Shown here: positions 43,215 through 52,355 of the stretch, piece after piece
How the letters are laid out: each line of letters begins with the position of its first letter
How positions within the stretch are numbered: position 1 is the first letter of the stretch
NCBI GenBank assembly: GCA_018268835.1
Contig: JAFDVU010000001.1
Location: 47,530 to 111,529 of the forward strand
Source: Acidobacteriota bacterium
Lineage (GTDB): Bacteria; Acidobacteriota; Terriglobia; Bryobacterales; Bryobacteraceae
DNA length: 64,000 nt
Reading direction: 5' to 3'
The notes under the pieces: generated by a model
Told to the model about the DNA's origin: nothing
Database searches by the model: none
Seen by the model: only the letters and a program-made list of their open reading frames with translations
Translations under genes and position numbers: made by a program

Positions 43215-43220
43215 ATTATG
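43215..43220 (-). promoter_or_regulatory. -10 element of the aldolase gene
   Basis: On the minus strand CATAAT ends 9 nt before the ATG, giving a predicted leader of only a few bases. Confidence 0.45.
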
Positions 43221-43264
43221 GCACGCGCGCCGGGCCGGGAATGGCTGCTTGCGCACATGCGCCC

Positions 43265-44305
43265 TCACAGCCTCACCGCGCCCCGGTAGCCGGTCATTTC
43301 AAGGTAGCCCAGCCCGCTGGAACTGCCACTGTAAACCACCGCGCCCTCCCAATACGTGGGGCTGTCCTTTTGTTCGGGCACCAGTTCCTGGCCGGGAACC
43401 GCCGCGCGGCATTCCAGCACCACCGAGAGCGCCGGCACCAGGATCTTCCAGCGGATGGGATAGCGCGCGCCCGTCTTCGGGCTCTTCCAGTACTCCAGCG
43501 GCTCCAGACTGAAATCCGCCCGCTTCAGGTGCCGTGTGTGCCCGTCCGGTGCAATGTAGGTGCCGGCGGAGAAGGGGTCGATGCCGCCGTCCGTGGTGCG
43601 CAGTTGGAACAGCATCAGTTCGCTGCGGTTGTCCAGTTGCACGCTGAACCAGTCCCAGCCCTGCTGGTTGGCTTCCAGTTGATGGGTGAACCATTCGTGG
43701 TCCATCCAAGCCTGGCCGGCGACCGATTCGCCGTTCAGCGTCCCGTTCACTTCCAGGCGCGGGAAGGAAACGTAGTACGACGCCTTGCCCGCGCCCGCCG
43801 CCTTCTGGCTCACGCCGTTTTCGCCGTGGATCACCGGCGGCTTGAGCGGCTTCAGGCGCAGCTCGAAGCGCACGCCTTCGGCCACCGCCGTCAGCGTCTG
43901 CTCGGACGTGGCCAGGTTCCACCGCGCCTGCCAGTTGCCGTTCCACACGCGCGCCTGCTCGAAGCTCACGCCGGCGATTCCCGGACCGGCACGATTGAGG
44001 CGCTGGCGATCCAGGAACCTGCCGCCGTCGATATCGGTGAGCGCCAAGTGCGCGAGATAGACATCGTCCACCCGCCAGGCGGAGGGGTTATCGCCGGCGT
44101 GGTCGCGCTCACCTTGCCGGAAAAAGACCAGTTCGAAGCCGTAGCGGTGACCGCCGGCGGCTCGCAGATTGCCCGTGTAGTACCACCACTCCGTGCGGAA
44201 ATCCGGATGCTCGAAGTGGTCCCGCGGAAACCGGTACTGGTAACCCGGCAGCGCCGGACGGTAGCCCGGGAACACGGCGGCGAGCAGCAGGATCAGGGCC
44301 TTCAT
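43265..44305 (-). CDS. Exported CrtC/AttH-like lipocalin-domain protein
   Basis: The 346-residue protein has a short N-terminal hydrophobic signal and the CrtC/AttH double-lipocalin pattern: [20 protein letters not shown] near the start, [11 protein letters not shown], and [12 protein letters not shown] in the middle. Relatives include carotenoid 1,2-hydratase and AttH-type proteins next to ABC exporters; no ABC genes or carotenoid genes are here. Its function is probably binding or modifying a hydrophobic compound in the periplasm. It is divergent from metX with 57 nt between starts. Confidence 0.82.
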   Translation of the reverse strand: MKALILLLAAVFPGYRPALPGYQYRFPRDHFEHPDFRTEWWYYTGNLRAAGGHRYGFELVFFRQGERDHAGDNPSAWRVDDVYLAHLALTDIDGGRFLDRQRLNRAGPGIAGVSFEQARVWNGNWQARWNLATSEQTLTAVAEGVRFELRLKPLKPPVIHGENGVSQKAAGAGKASYYVSFPRLEVNGTLNGESVAGQAWMDHEWFTHQLEANQQGWDWFSVQLDNRSELMLFQLRTTDGGIDPFSAGTYIAPDGHTRHLKRADFSLEPLEYWKSPKTGARYPIRWKILVPALSVVLECRAAVPGQELVPEQKDSPTYWEGAVVYSGSSSGLGYLEMTGYRGAVRL

Positions 44306-44362
44306 GGGAGCACGCGGAATACTCGTCCTGCCGCCATTTTAGCCGAGCTTGAAGCGGCTGTT

Positions 44363-45493
44363 ATGATGGGATTGCTTCCCCCTGACATGATCGTTGAGGC
44401 CAATACTGTAAGGTTCGATTCCCTTGCTCTCGATAGCGGCGCAAATCTTTCGCCGGTCGATGTGGCGTACGAGACTTACGGCACGCTGAACGCCGCCAAA
44501 AGCAACGCGATCCTGATCCTGCACGCGTTCAGCGGCGACGCGCATGCCGCCGGCATCTCGCAGGAGACCGGCAAGCCGGGCTGGTGGGACAACATGATCG
44601 GCCCCGGCAAAGCCTTCGATACGGACCGCTACTTCGTGATCTGCTCCAACGTGCTCGGCGGATGCCGCGGCACCACCGGCCCGTCCTCGGTCAACCCAGC
44701 AACCGGCTGTCCCTACGCGATGAGCTTTCCCGTCATCACCATCGGGGACATGGTGCGGCTGCAGAAAATGCTGGTGGACTGGTTTGGCATCCAGCGGCTG
44801 CTCGCGGTCGCCGGCGGATCGATGGGCGGCATGCAGGCGCTCGAGTGGGCCGTGTCCTATCCCGGCCGCGTGGCGGCGGCGCTGCCGATTGCCACCACCA
44901 CCCGGCACAGCGCGCAGCAGATCGCCTTCAACGAGGTCGGCCGGCAGGCCATCATGGCGGATCCGGACTGGAACGGCGGCGATTACTACGGCAAGCAGCC
45001 CCCGGCACGCGGACTCGCCGTGGCGCGCATGGTCGGCCACATCACCTACATGAGCGACCAGTCCATGCGCGAGAAGTTCGGGCGGCGCCTGCGCGGCAAG
45101 GAGAGCTTCAGCTTCGGCTTCGACGTGGATTTCGAAGTGGAGAGCTACCTGCGCTATCGCGGCAGCCAGTTCGTGAGCCGCTTCGACGCCAACTCGTACC
45201 TCTACATCAGCAAGGCGATGGATTATTTCGACCTCACCAGCGGTAACGGCACGCTGGCCGCGGCGCTGGAACAGTCGCACAGCCGCTTCCTGGTCATCAG
45301 CTTCACGTCGGACTGGCTGTATCCCAGCTATCAATCGCAGGAACTGGTGCGCGCCCTCAGGTCGCGCAACCGTGACGTGGCCTACGTCGAGTTGGAGTCC
45401 AACTACGGGCACGATGCCTTCCTGGTGGACGTCGCCGAGCAAACCGAGATGGTGCGCGGTTTCCTGGCCGCGACCTTCGAGAGGCTCTCATGA
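44363..45493 (+). CDS. metX: Homoserine O-acetyltransferase
   Basis: The 376-residue alpha/beta hydrolase-fold enzyme has the MetX nucleophile Ser153 in [12 protein letters not shown], the catalytic His in NYGHDAFL near the C terminus, and the early [11 protein letters not shown] and [11 protein letters not shown] blocks. It acetylates L-homoserine, the first committed step to methionine; succinyl specificity is possible in this family. Two tandem ATGs (44363, 44366) are available. metW overlaps by ATGA, the usual partner arrangement. Confidence 0.93.
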   Translation: MMGLLPPDMIVEANTVRFDSLALDSGANLSPVDVAYETYGTLNAAKSNAILILHAFSGDAHAAGISQETGKPGWWDNMIGPGKAFDTDRYFVICSNVLGGCRGTTGPSSVNPATGCPYAMSFPVITIGDMVRLQKMLVDWFGIQRLLAVAGGSMGGMQALEWAVSYPGRVAAALPIATTTRHSAQQIAFNEVGRQAIMADPDWNGGDYYGKQPPARGLAVARMVGHITYMSDQSMREKFGRRLRGKESFSFGFDVDFEVESYLRYRGSQFVSRFDANSYLYISKAMDYFDLTSGNGTLAAALEQSHSRFLVISFTSDWLYPSYQSQELVRALRSRNRDVAYVELESNYGHDAFLVDVAEQTEMVRGFLAATFERLS

Positions 45494-46101
45494 AGCCCGG
45501 CCTGGTGCGCGAAATCTACGGGCGCAGCGATTACGCCATCATCGGCGAGATCGTGGAGCCGAAGACCAAGGTTCTCGACCTCGGCTGCGGCGAGGGAGAA
45601 CTGCTGGAGTGGCTGGCGGTGAACAAAGGCGTTGACGCGCGCGGCGTGGAGATTTCCAATTCGCGCGTGCGGCGCGCCATCGCGCGTGGTGTCAGCGTCT
45701 TCCAGGGCGATATCGACCAGGGCCTCGCCGATTATCCGGACCAGGCCTTCGACTACGTGATCCTGAGCCAGACCCTGCAGGAAACGCGCGACCCGCGCAA
45801 GGTGTTGCGCGAGATGCTGCGAGTGGGCCGGGGCGGCATCGTCGCGTTCCCCAATTTCGGCCACTGGCGTGTGCGCCTCTCGATGCTCCTCAGCGGACGC
45901 GCGCCGCGCACCGCGCTCTTCCCCTACGAGTGGTACGAATCACCCAACATCCACTTCCTGACGGTGCACGATTTCGAGGCGCTGACGCAGGTGGAGGGCC
46001 TGGTAGTGGAGCGCCGCTTCTTCCTGGCGGGACATCGCAAGGTGAAGATGCTGCCCAACCTTCTGGCCGAGGTCGCCGTCTTCCTCGTGCGGCGTGGGTG
46101 A
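45490..46101 (+). CDS. metW: Methionine biosynthesis protein MetW
   Basis: The 203-residue SAM-dependent methyltransferase-fold protein has the SAM-binding motif [16 protein letters not shown] and MetW-specific text such as [24 protein letters not shown] and [20 protein letters not shown]. MetW forms a complex with MetX and is needed for efficient homoserine acetylation in several bacteria. It overlaps metX by 4 nt, in line with this partnership. Confidence 0.93.
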   Translation: MKPGLVREIYGRSDYAIIGEIVEPKTKVLDLGCGEGELLEWLAVNKGVDARGVEISNSRVRRAIARGVSVFQGDIDQGLADYPDQAFDYVILSQTLQETRDPRKVLREMLRVGRGGIVAFPNFGHWRVRLSMLLSGRAPRTALFPYEWYESPNIHFLTVHDFEALTQVEGLVVERRFFLAGHRKVKMLPNLLAEVAVFLVRRG

Positions 46102-46190
46102 CGGGCGGTGGATCCGCACCGGTGAAGACCAGGGCGAGCCAAGGACCCAGCCAGAGTCACGTCCCGCAGGATGGCGCGGATCCTCAGTGA

Positions 46191-46247
46191 GGCCGGTTGG
46201 CCCCAACCCGGCCGGGCGCGGCATGGTCGCGTCGGCCTCCGGCCGAC
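46191..46247. other. Two adjacent hairpins in the metW/CYTH gap
   Basis: The 46102-46315 gap between convergent genes has no gene. GGCCGGTTGG (46191-46200) pairs with CCAACC-CGGCC (46203-46213) with one bulge, and GTCGGCC pairs with GGCCGAC around TCC (46231-46247), followed by CTTTGG. They may act as a bidirectional terminator; the rest of the gap is unassigned. Confidence 0.4.
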
Positions 46248-46315
46248 CTTTGGATCGAACCGGGTTCCCTGCGGCAAGGTGCGGGACCAGACGCGGTCGT
46301 ACCGCGTGCCCCTCA

Positions 46316-46873
46316 TCATTCGAACACCATATCGCCGGGGGTGCGTCCCCGGCTCTGGCACCAGTCCAGGTACAGGCGGCCGTAGCTGGCTATGATGTAG
46401 TCCCGCTCGCCGAACCCGAGTTTGCGCGCGGTACGGTCGATCCAGGTGGGCCCGCCTTCCAATTCCAGGTAGACCCCGATCGGGGTTTCGTCGAGCACGG
46501 CGATGCCGCCGCCGCGCGGCGGACGGAACTCCGTGCGGTACTTCTCGTAGCGGAAGACCGGGTGGTAGCCGAGTTCCCGGAAAATGGCGCGCATCGCCCG
46601 CGCGTCTTCCACCACGGTCTCCAGTTCCTCCCGCACCTTGTGCCGCGCCGGCAGCGGCGGACCCTTGAACGTCACCGTCACGCGCCGGCCCGCGGTGCGC
46701 ACCCGCAGCAGGCGCGAAGACCGCCGCAGCATAAGCTCCTCGGTATCGAAGACATGGTTGGATTCGAAGACGCGCGCCCGCGATACGCGGAATCCCGCGG
46801 CGCGCAGCAGGCGGCGCGCGCTTGCGGCATCGGCGGCCGCCAGTTTGATTTCGGTTTCGTTGCCGGTGCTCAT
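46316..46873 (-). CDS. CYTH-domain protein (class IV adenylate cyclase / triphosphatase type)
   Basis: The 185-residue protein has the CYTH signature ETEIKL at residues 6-11, the basic RLLRVRTAGRRVTVTFKGP segment, KVREELETVV, and the acidic YLELEGGPTWI strand, all lining the phosphate-binding tunnel. Members hydrolyse inorganic or thiamine triphosphate or make cAMP. It is the last gene of the ispG-yjbQ-DUF2203 run. Neighbouring yjbQ, sometimes linked to thiamine phosphate metabolism, makes a thiamine-triphosphatase role worth testing. Confidence 0.87.
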   Translation of the reverse strand: MSTGNETEIKLAAADAASARRLLRAAGFRVSRARVFESNHVFDTEELMLRRSSRLLRVRTAGRRVTVTFKGPPLPARHKVREELETVVEDARAMRAIFRELGYHPVFRYEKYRTEFRPPRGGGIAVLDETPIGVYLELEGGPTWIDRTARKLGFGERDYIIASYGRLYLDWCQSRGRTPGDMVFE

Positions 46874-46889
46874 CGCGCGGCGCGGCGCC

Positions 46890-47318
46890 TTAGTGAGAGT
46901 GATGGTCGAGGAAGTCGCGGTCGATGAGTTTGCGGCCGCGGAAGCCCTCGTCCACCCCATGCCAGTACTCGATGCCGGGCTCGCCCAGCTTCCAACAGAG
47001 GTAGACTTCCACCCCGCGCAAGAGGGTGGGAAAGTCCACCAGCCCGGTGTCCAGGTCCTTCACCAGGCAGCCCATCTGTTGCACGTTCTCGATGGCGTTG
47101 CGCATCACGGCGGCGGCCTGTTCGCGGCGAGTCTTGGCTTCGAGCGCCTGCTCGCGGTCCACCATCATGCCGCCCAGCAGCATGATGCGCTCGTTCATGG
47201 CCTGAATCGCGCCCTCGGCATCCTGGTATTCCTGGCGCGCGTCCATCGCGCTGCGCAGGAACCGCTCTACCTCGGGGAGCAGGCGCTGCGCTTCGTCGAG
47301 GTTGAACCGGCGGGCCAT
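46890..47318 (-). CDS. DUF2203 family protein
   Basis: The 142-residue protein begins with FNLDEAQRLLPEVERFL, the DUF2203 start, continues as a long helical hairpin, and ends with the conserved block GCLVKDLDTGLVDFPTLLRG, VYLCWKLGEPGIEYWHG. The function is unknown. The ATG at 47318 is close behind yjbQ (11 nt), so it is co-transcribed with ispG and yjbQ. Confidence 0.88.
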   Translation of the reverse strand: MARRFNLDEAQRLLPEVERFLRSAMDARQEYQDAEGAIQAMNERIMLLGGMMVDREQALEAKTRREQAAAVMRNAIENVQQMGCLVKDLDTGLVDFPTLLRGVEVYLCWKLGEPGIEYWHGVDEGFRGRKLIDRDFLDHHSH

Positions 47319-47329
47319 GTGCAAGCGCG

Positions 47330-47839
47330 TTAGATGCCCGAAACCTGGATCGAGACCGAACGGCTGCGCGGGCCGTCGAACTCCGCCAGGATGATGCTCT
47401 GCCACGTGCCCAGCAGCACCGCGGAGTTGCGCACCTGCAGGCACAGGCTCTGTCCCATGACCATGCCACGCAGGTGGGAATCCGCATTCCGGCGCTCGCA
47501 GTCGGAGTAGTTCGGATCGTTGTGCCGCCATTCGGCGTCGCGGTCGATCAGGTCCTCCAGGAAACTGCGCACGTCGTGCAGCAGGGCATCCTGCCATTCG
47601 TTGATGAAGACCGCGGTGGTAGTGTGCAGCGACTGCAAATGCACCATGCCGTCGCGGATGCCGCTCTTGCGAACCACTTCGTTGATGCGATCGGTGGCGT
47701 TGATCAACTGCATGCGGTCGCTGGTGATCCAGTCCACGATGCGGTTGAAGATTTTGTAGCCGGCGGGCTGTGCCGCCGCGGACGGACTGACTGCCGGATT
47801 CGTCTCAGACTGTACAGATGTTCCGTTGACCGGGGCCAT
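47330..47839 (-). CDS. yjbQ: YjbQ family protein (UPF0047)
   Basis: The 169-residue protein has a non-conserved N-terminal tail of about 25 residues followed by the YjbQ fold with GMVHLQSLHTTTAVFINEW, the HND motif in WRHNDPNYSDC, ADSHLRGMVMG and a closing GTWQSIILAEFDGPR. E. coli YjbQ has weak secondary thiamine-phosphate synthase activity, but its main role is unknown. It is second in the ispG operon, 36 nt after ispG. Confidence 0.9.
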   Translation of the reverse strand: MAPVNGTSVQSETNPAVSPSAAAQPAGYKIFNRIVDWITSDRMQLINATDRINEVVRKSGIRDGMVHLQSLHTTTAVFINEWQDALLHDVRSFLEDLIDRDAEWRHNDPNYSDCERRNADSHLRGMVMGQSLCLQVRNSAVLLGTWQSIILAEFDGPRSRSVSIQVSGI

Positions 47840-47875
47840 ACGTAGTCCTTCCCGAAATATCCTGACTGCTGCCGA

Positions 47876-49105
47876 TTATACCAGCGTGGCCGCACTGTAA
47901 TGCGATTCCACGTAGTCGTTCAGTATTTGGATGAACTCGGCGACGATGTGATCGCCTTTCAACGTGGTCATGAGCCGGCCGTCCACATAGACCGGCGCCT
48001 TGGGCTCTTCGAACGTGCCCGGCAGGGAGATGCCGATGTGGGAGTGCTTAGATTCGCCCGGACCGTTGACCACGCAGCCCATCACCGCCACCTTCATGGC
48101 CTCAACCCCCGGGTGCGTGGCCTTCCACTTGGGCATCTGGTCGCGCAGATAGTTCTGGATCTGGTCGGCCATGTCCTGGAAAAATGTGCTGGTGGTGCGT
48201 CCGCAGCCCGGGCATGCCGTGACCTGCGGGGTGAAGTTGCGGATCCCCATGGATTGCAGGATCTGCTGCGATACGACGACTTCCTCGCTGCGGTCGCCGT
48301 TGGGCAACGGCGTGAGCGAGGCGCGGATGGTATCGCCGATGCCTTCCTGCAGCAGCGGAGCCAGCGCAGCGGTAGTCGCCACGATTCCCTTGCTGCCCAG
48401 TCCTGCCTCCGTCAGCCCCAGGTGCAGCGGGTAATCGCACGCCGCGGCCAGCATGCGGTACACGTCGATCAGGTCCTGCACCCCGCTGACCTTGGCGCTG
48501 AGGATGATCTGGTCCGGGCGCAATCCGTAGCGCTCGGCAGCCTGCGCGGATTCGATCGCGCTCGCCACCATTGCGTCCAGCATCACGTCGCGGGCGTCCT
48601 TCGGATCGGGACGGCGCGAGTTTTCGTCCATCATGCGGGTGAGCAGCGCGCTGTCCAGCGAGCCCCAGTTGACCCCGATGCGCACCGGCTTGTTGTTCTC
48701 CACCGCAACCTCGATCATGGTGCGGAAATTATCGTCCGTCTTCCGCCCGATGTCGCTGTTGCCGGGGTTGATCCGGTATTTCGCCAGGGCGCGGGCACAC
48801 GCGGGGTACTTCTTGAGCAGAATGTGGCCGTTGTAATGAAAGTCGCCGATGATCGGGACCCTCACCCCGAAGGCGGCGCAGGTTTCTACGATCTTGGGCA
48901 CCGCCGCCGCGGCCGCCTCGGTATTCACGGTCACGCGCACGAGTTCGCTGCCGGCGCGCGCCAGCGCCATCACCTGGTTGACCGTTGCCGGCACGTCCGC
49001 GGTGTCCGTGTTGGTCATGGATTGTACGACGATCGGATGATCGCCGCCCACCTTGACTCCACCTACATCTACGGTTACCGCCTTGCGACGCGGTTGTACT
49101 GCCAT
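47876..49105 (-). CDS. ispG: 4-hydroxy-3-methylbut-2-enyl diphosphate synthase (flavodoxin)
   Basis: The 409-residue enzyme has the IspG TIM barrel ([30 protein letters not shown]) and the C-terminal iron-sulfur domain with ACPGCGRTT and a third cysteine in GCVVNGPGE, ligating a [4Fe-4S] cluster. It performs the penultimate step of the MEP isoprenoid pathway, reducing MEcPP to HMBPP. GGAGGAGGG precedes the ATG at 49105, a strong ribosome binding site that settles the start against an upstream alternative. It heads the operon with yjbQ, DUF2203 and CYTH genes. Confidence 0.95.
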   Translation of the reverse strand: MAVQPRRKAVTVDVGGVKVGGDHPIVVQSMTNTDTADVPATVNQVMALARAGSELVRVTVNTEAAAAAVPKIVETCAAFGVRVPIIGDFHYNGHILLKKYPACARALAKYRINPGNSDIGRKTDDNFRTMIEVAVENNKPVRIGVNWGSLDSALLTRMMDENSRRPDPKDARDVMLDAMVASAIESAQAAERYGLRPDQIILSAKVSGVQDLIDVYRMLAAACDYPLHLGLTEAGLGSKGIVATTAALAPLLQEGIGDTIRASLTPLPNGDRSEEVVVSQQILQSMGIRNFTPQVTACPGCGRTTSTFFQDMADQIQNYLRDQMPKWKATHPGVEAMKVAVMGCVVNGPGESKHSHIGISLPGTFEEPKAPVYVDGRLMTTLKGDHIVAEFIQILNDYVESHYSAATLV

Positions 49106-49191
49106 TCGCCCTCCTCCGGTTGCGGAAACTTCAATTTTAACAGGTGGACCGGGCGGGTCCCGTTTCACGGATCTTTTTCCCGGCTGTCGCG

Positions 49192-49197
49192 TATTAC
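49192..49197 (+). promoter_or_regulatory. -10-like hexamer before the TIGR03435 gene
   Basis: TATTAC ends 6 nt before the ATG at 49204, again leaving no room for a ribosome binding site. Confidence 0.35.
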
Positions 49198-49203
49198 AGG
49201 CAT

Positions 49204-50082
49204 ATGGCATCCTTGCGCTGTATTGCTGTTTCCCTGGCCGCCGCCGCGGCCGCTCTCGCCCAGGGGGCGCGTCCCGAATTCGAGGTGGCCTCCATCCGGG
49301 CCGCCGAGCCTTACACCCAGGGCCAGGTCACCGTGGGAATCCACATCGATGGAGCACAGGTCAACATCCGCGATTACCCGCTCAAGGATTACATCCGGGT
49401 GGCCTACCGGCTGAAGGATTACCAGGTCTCCGGACCCGAATGGCTGGCCGCGGCGCACTTCGACGTCTCCGCCAAAATTCCCGACGGCACGGCCCGGGAC
49501 AAAGTGCCGGACATGCTGGCCGCGCTGCTGGAAGAACGATTCAAACTGAAGACCCACATGGAGAGCAGGGACTTCCCGGTGTACGCGTTGATCCCGGGAA
49601 AAGGCGGGGTCAAACTGAAGGAATCGGCTCCCCTGGAAGGCGCACCGGCAGCGGCGGCAGCAGCGCCGAACGTCAACGTGACCGCGTCGGGGAGCGCCCG
49701 CGGCGTGAATATCGACCTCGGCCATGGATCGTACTTCGCCTTCGCCGACAATAAACTCGAGGCCCGCCGCCTCGACGTGCAGCGCTTCGCTGACACGCTT
49801 TCCCGCTTCACCGACCGTCCCGTGGTGGATATGACCGGACTGACCGGCCAGTACGACATCACCCTCAACTTCACGCCCGAGGATTACCTCGCGATGCTGA
49901 TCCGCTCGGCGCTGAACGCCGGGGTCGCCCTGCCCCCGCAGGCGCTGCGCGCCCTGGAGATGAGTTCCGGCGATTCGCTGGCCAGCGCGCTGCAGACCGT
50001 CGGGCTGAAGCTGGATGCGCGCAAGGCGCCCCTGCCGCTATTGGTGATCGACCACATCGAGAAGACCCCCTCGGCAAACTGA
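49204..50082 (+). CDS. TIGR03435 family exported protein
   Basis: The 292-residue protein has a signal peptide (about residues 1-19) then the family start [11 protein letters not shown], the [23 protein letters not shown] block, [20 protein letters not shown] and the closing [17 protein letters not shown]. The family is expanded in Solibacter-like Acidobacteria and has no assigned role; BlaR1/M56 fusions with this domain in other genomes suggest signal-sensing in the periplasm. It is monocistronic and divergent from ispG. Confidence 0.88.
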   Translation: MASLRCIAVSLAAAAAALAQGARPEFEVASIRAAEPYTQGQVTVGIHIDGAQVNIRDYPLKDYIRVAYRLKDYQVSGPEWLAAAHFDVSAKIPDGTARDKVPDMLAALLEERFKLKTHMESRDFPVYALIPGKGGVKLKESAPLEGAPAAAAAAPNVNVTASGSARGVNIDLGHGSYFAFADNKLEARRLDVQRFADTLSRFTDRPVVDMTGLTGQYDITLNFTPEDYLAMLIRSALNAGVALPPQALRALEMSSGDSLASALQTVGLKLDARKAPLPLLVIDHIEKTPSAN

Positions 50083-50098
50083 CCGCCCCCCGCCTCCG

Positions 50099-50851
50099 TC
50101 ACAGCGCCGCCGCCGAGCGGATGCCTTCGTTCTCCAGCAGGCCCGCCATGCGCTTCAGGGCGGTCTTGTGGATCTGCGAGACGCGGCTTTCGTTGACGCC
50201 CAGCACTTCGCCGATCTCCTTCATCGTCAGGTCGTTCGTGTAATAGAGGTAGACCACCTTCTGGTAGCGCTCCGGCAGGGTGCCGATGGCGTGGGCGAGT
50301 TTGTTGTGCAACTGCCGGCGCTCGCACATCCGGTCGGGCTGGCAATCGTCTGTGGCAGGGAACTCCTGGGCGCGCTCGTTCTCTCCGAGCGGCGTGGCCG
50401 AGACCACCCCGACGGTGCGCAACTCGATCTGCATCCGCCGCCAGCGCTCCATCCCTACCCCCATCTGCTCGGCGACTTCACTCTCCTGCGGGCTGCGGCC
50501 GAGTCTGCTCGAAAGGTCGCGCGTCACCGCTTCCACCTGCTTCTGCCGCCGGCGCAGATCGCGCGAGGCCCAGTCCAACTCCCGCAGGCTGTCCAGGATC
50601 GCTCCCTTGATGCGGTGCTTGGCGTAGGCATGGAAGGCCACGTTCTTGTCTTCATCGTACTTTTCCACCGCGTCGAACAGCCCCATGACGCCGGCGTGAA
50701 TCAGGTCGTCGAGGTCCACGTGGACCGGCAGGTTCTCGTGCACCCGGATGGCAATGGCCTTCACCAGCGGAAGGTGATCCAGCACGATCTGATCGCGCCG
50801 CTGCCGGGAAATTTTGCGGTTGCCGCCTTTGGATACACTACGAGCCTGCAT
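50099..50851 (-). CDS. FliA/WhiG-type alternative sigma factor
   Basis: The 250-residue protein has sigma region 2 (HLPLVKAIAIRVHENLP, DLDDLIHAGVMGLFDAVEKYD), region 3 (RSPQESEVAEQMG) and region 4 with LTMKEIGEVLGVNESRVSQIHK, i.e. the FliA/WhiG subgroup. In other bacteria this class drives flagellar or developmental genes; no flagellar gene is in the window. GAGG before the ATG at 50851 supports this start; a TTG 57 nt upstream is possible. The parS cluster lies in its upstream region. Confidence 0.9.
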   Translation of the reverse strand: MQARSVSKGGNRKISRQRRDQIVLDHLPLVKAIAIRVHENLPVHVDLDDLIHAGVMGLFDAVEKYDEDKNVAFHAYAKHRIKGAILDSLRELDWASRDLRRRQKQVEAVTRDLSSRLGRSPQESEVAEQMGVGMERWRRMQIELRTVGVVSATPLGENERAQEFPATDDCQPDRMCERRQLHNKLAHAIGTLPERYQKVVYLYYTNDLTMKEIGEVLGVNESRVSQIHKTALKRMAGLLENEGIRSAAAL

Positions 50852-50995
50852 GTTGGTGGTCCTCTTTTCGCTTTCGGGTTTTTTGCGCCGATTCTTATCG
50901 GCTGACAATCACCATCATGCAGATAAGGGGCCACCTAATTTCAGGAGATAAATGCCTTATTTTCTGTAGTCTGAATGATTCAGGACGTTCCAGTC

Positions 50996-51011
50996 TGAAA
51001 CGCGCGTTTCA
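50996..51011. promoter_or_regulatory. Palindrome with TGAAA/TTTCA half-sites beside parS
   Basis: TGAAACGCGCGTTTCA is a perfect 16-bp palindrome sharing the half-site TTTCA/TGAAA with the adjacent parS. Another TGAAAC (51015-51020) lies between the two. Confidence 0.55.
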
Positions 51012-51028
51012 AAGTGAAACATCCGTTC

Positions 51029-51044
51029 TGTTTCACGTGAAACA
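51029..51044. other. parS centromere-like site (ParB-binding)
   Basis: TGTTTCACGTGAAACA is an exact copy of the bacterial chromosomal parS consensus, a perfect 16-bp palindrome, in the gap between the sigma factor gene and the small membrane protein gene. ParB-CTP loads here and spreads; ParA and SMC then segregate the origin region. No parA or parB gene is in the window. Confidence 0.88.
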
Positions 51045-51072
51045 GCGGAGGACGGGATCTGGATCTCCGGGC

Positions 51073-51303
51073 TTATCGGGGGTCGTTTTCGCTCTCGCGC
51101 GCCGCGTCCTCGTTCGCTTCGGCCCGGTACCGGCCCCAGGCGATCAGCGTCTTGAGCGCGAAGCCGCCGAGCAGGATCCACACCGCAACCCGCAGTTCCA
51201 CGCTGCTCTGCCCTACCATGACGGCGGCATCCCCCAACGTCCACCCGGCCATCAAGGCCAGCACGCCGTAGGCGGCCATCGCGCAGATCAGCTTTGTCGT
51301 CAT
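51073..51303 (-). CDS. Small two-helix membrane protein downstream of tonB
   Basis: The 76-residue product has two hydrophobic segments (about residues 6-27 and 38-55) and an acidic C-terminal tail. Its ATG overlaps the TAA of the tonB-like gene by one base (TAATG), so it is probably translated by reinitiation. No family was recognised; the coupling suggests an accessory role at the TonB complex or the envelope. A longer upstream frame overlaps tonB without sense. Confidence 0.65.
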   Translation of the reverse strand: MTTKLICAMAAYGVLALMAGWTLGDAAVMVGQSSVELRVAVWILLGGFALKTLIAWGRYRAEANEDAARESENDPR

Positions 51304-52355
51304 TACTTGGGCAAATTGTAGGCGAAGTTCAACTGCAGGACGATGCGGTCGCCCTTGTACTCCGGCGGGAGAGGCGGGAAGGGATTGCTGGCGCTGATCG
51401 CCGCCACCGCGGCCCGGTCCAGCGGGTCGCTCCCCGATTGGAAGGCCCACGTCACCTTGGCCACCGTCCCGCTCCGGGCGATTGAGAACAGCAGTCCCAC
51501 CTTGCCGCGGCGTCCGAGTTTGACGCTTTCCGGCATCACGGCGAACCAGTTGCGCTTGATGGTCGCCAGGATCTGGGTCAGGTACGGGCGGAAGTCCACC
51601 CCCATCGGGTCGCTCTTCAGTTCCAGCGCGCTACCCTGCACCCCGGGAGACGGCGGCAGGTTGATGCCTTCGCCGATTCCGCCCGGTCCGGCGCCGGGAT
51701 CCCCCACCACGAGTCCGCCGCTGGGGCTCAACTGGTGCGCGTTCTGGCGGATCGCGTTGGCCACGGAAGCATCGGGGATGGCGATCTGGCGCTGGTTGGG
51801 GGGGACCGGCGGCGGCGGAGCGCCGACGTTCTCCAGCGCGAGTTTGGGCTTTTCGACCGGCTGGATCTGCGGCGCCTGCGCGGCCGGCGGCAGGTCGATC
51901 TTCGGCGCCGGGCGGCTGGCGGCTTCGATCTTCGGCGGCTCGGGCAGAGCCACCGGCGCGGGCGGCTTGGGTTCGGGCGGAGCCGGGATCTCGGCCGGAC
52001 GCGGCGCCCGCGGCCGCGTGGTCGAAGCCAAGCCCTTCGGCGTCTGAATCCGCTCCCGCGGCTGCAGGCTCGCCATGTCGATTTCCTTGCTCAGCTTGCC
52101 CTGGTTCTTACGCTTCTGGGTGAACTCCGTGATCGGATCCACCAGCGGGGTAACGCGCTGGATCTCCACAGCATGGCGCGGGGGATTCGGCGCGAAAAAC
52201 TCCGCCGGCGCCAGCAGGATCGCGGAAATGACCGCCACATGGATGGCCACCGACAGCACCGCGGCGCGCCCCGTGCGCGCACCACGGCCGGCTTCGCCCC
52301 ACTGCAGGAGAAGGTCCAGTTCGGGTTCTGCGGTCGATGGATCTACGCTTTCCAT
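51303..52355 (-). CDS. TonB-like energy transducer
   Basis: The 350-residue protein has a cytoplasmic N terminus of about 30 residues, one membrane helix (about 32-49), a long Pro/Ala/Lys-rich periplasmic spanner (about 95-190) and a TonB C-terminal domain (about 255-350) with GKVGLLFSIARSGTVAKV. It would couple the ExbB/ExbD proton channel to outer-membrane receptors such as the one at 56667. Its start overlaps the upstream Gfo/Idh/MocA gene by 13 nt. exbB and exbD are not in the window. Confidence 0.85.
   Translation of the reverse strand: MESVDPSTAEPELDLLLQWGEAGRGARTGRAAVLSVAIHVAVISAILLAPAEFFAPNPPRHAVEIQRVTPLVDPITEFTQKRKNQGKLSKEIDMASLQPRERIQTPKGLASTTRPRAPRPAEIPAPPEPKPPAPVALPEPPKIEAASRPAPKIDLPPAAQAPQIQPVEKPKLALENVGAPPPPVPPNQRQIAIPDASVANAIRQNAHQLSPSGGLVVGDPGAGPGGIGEGINLPPSPGVQGSALELKSDPMGVDFRPYLTQILATIKRNWFAVMPESVKLGRRGKVGLLFSIARSGTVAKVTWAFQSGSDPLDRAAVAAISASNPFPPLPPEYKGDRIVLQLNFAYNLPK

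Noticed and set aside
44306..44362. SAM riboswitch before metX
   Set aside because: The gap is only 57 nt and is shared with a divergent promoter; no conserved SAM-riboswitch element fits.
46248..46275. tRNA-like T-loop sequence (GGTTCGATCC on the minus strand)
   Set aside because: The flanking bases do not form a T-stem or acceptor stem, and no anticodon arm is found.
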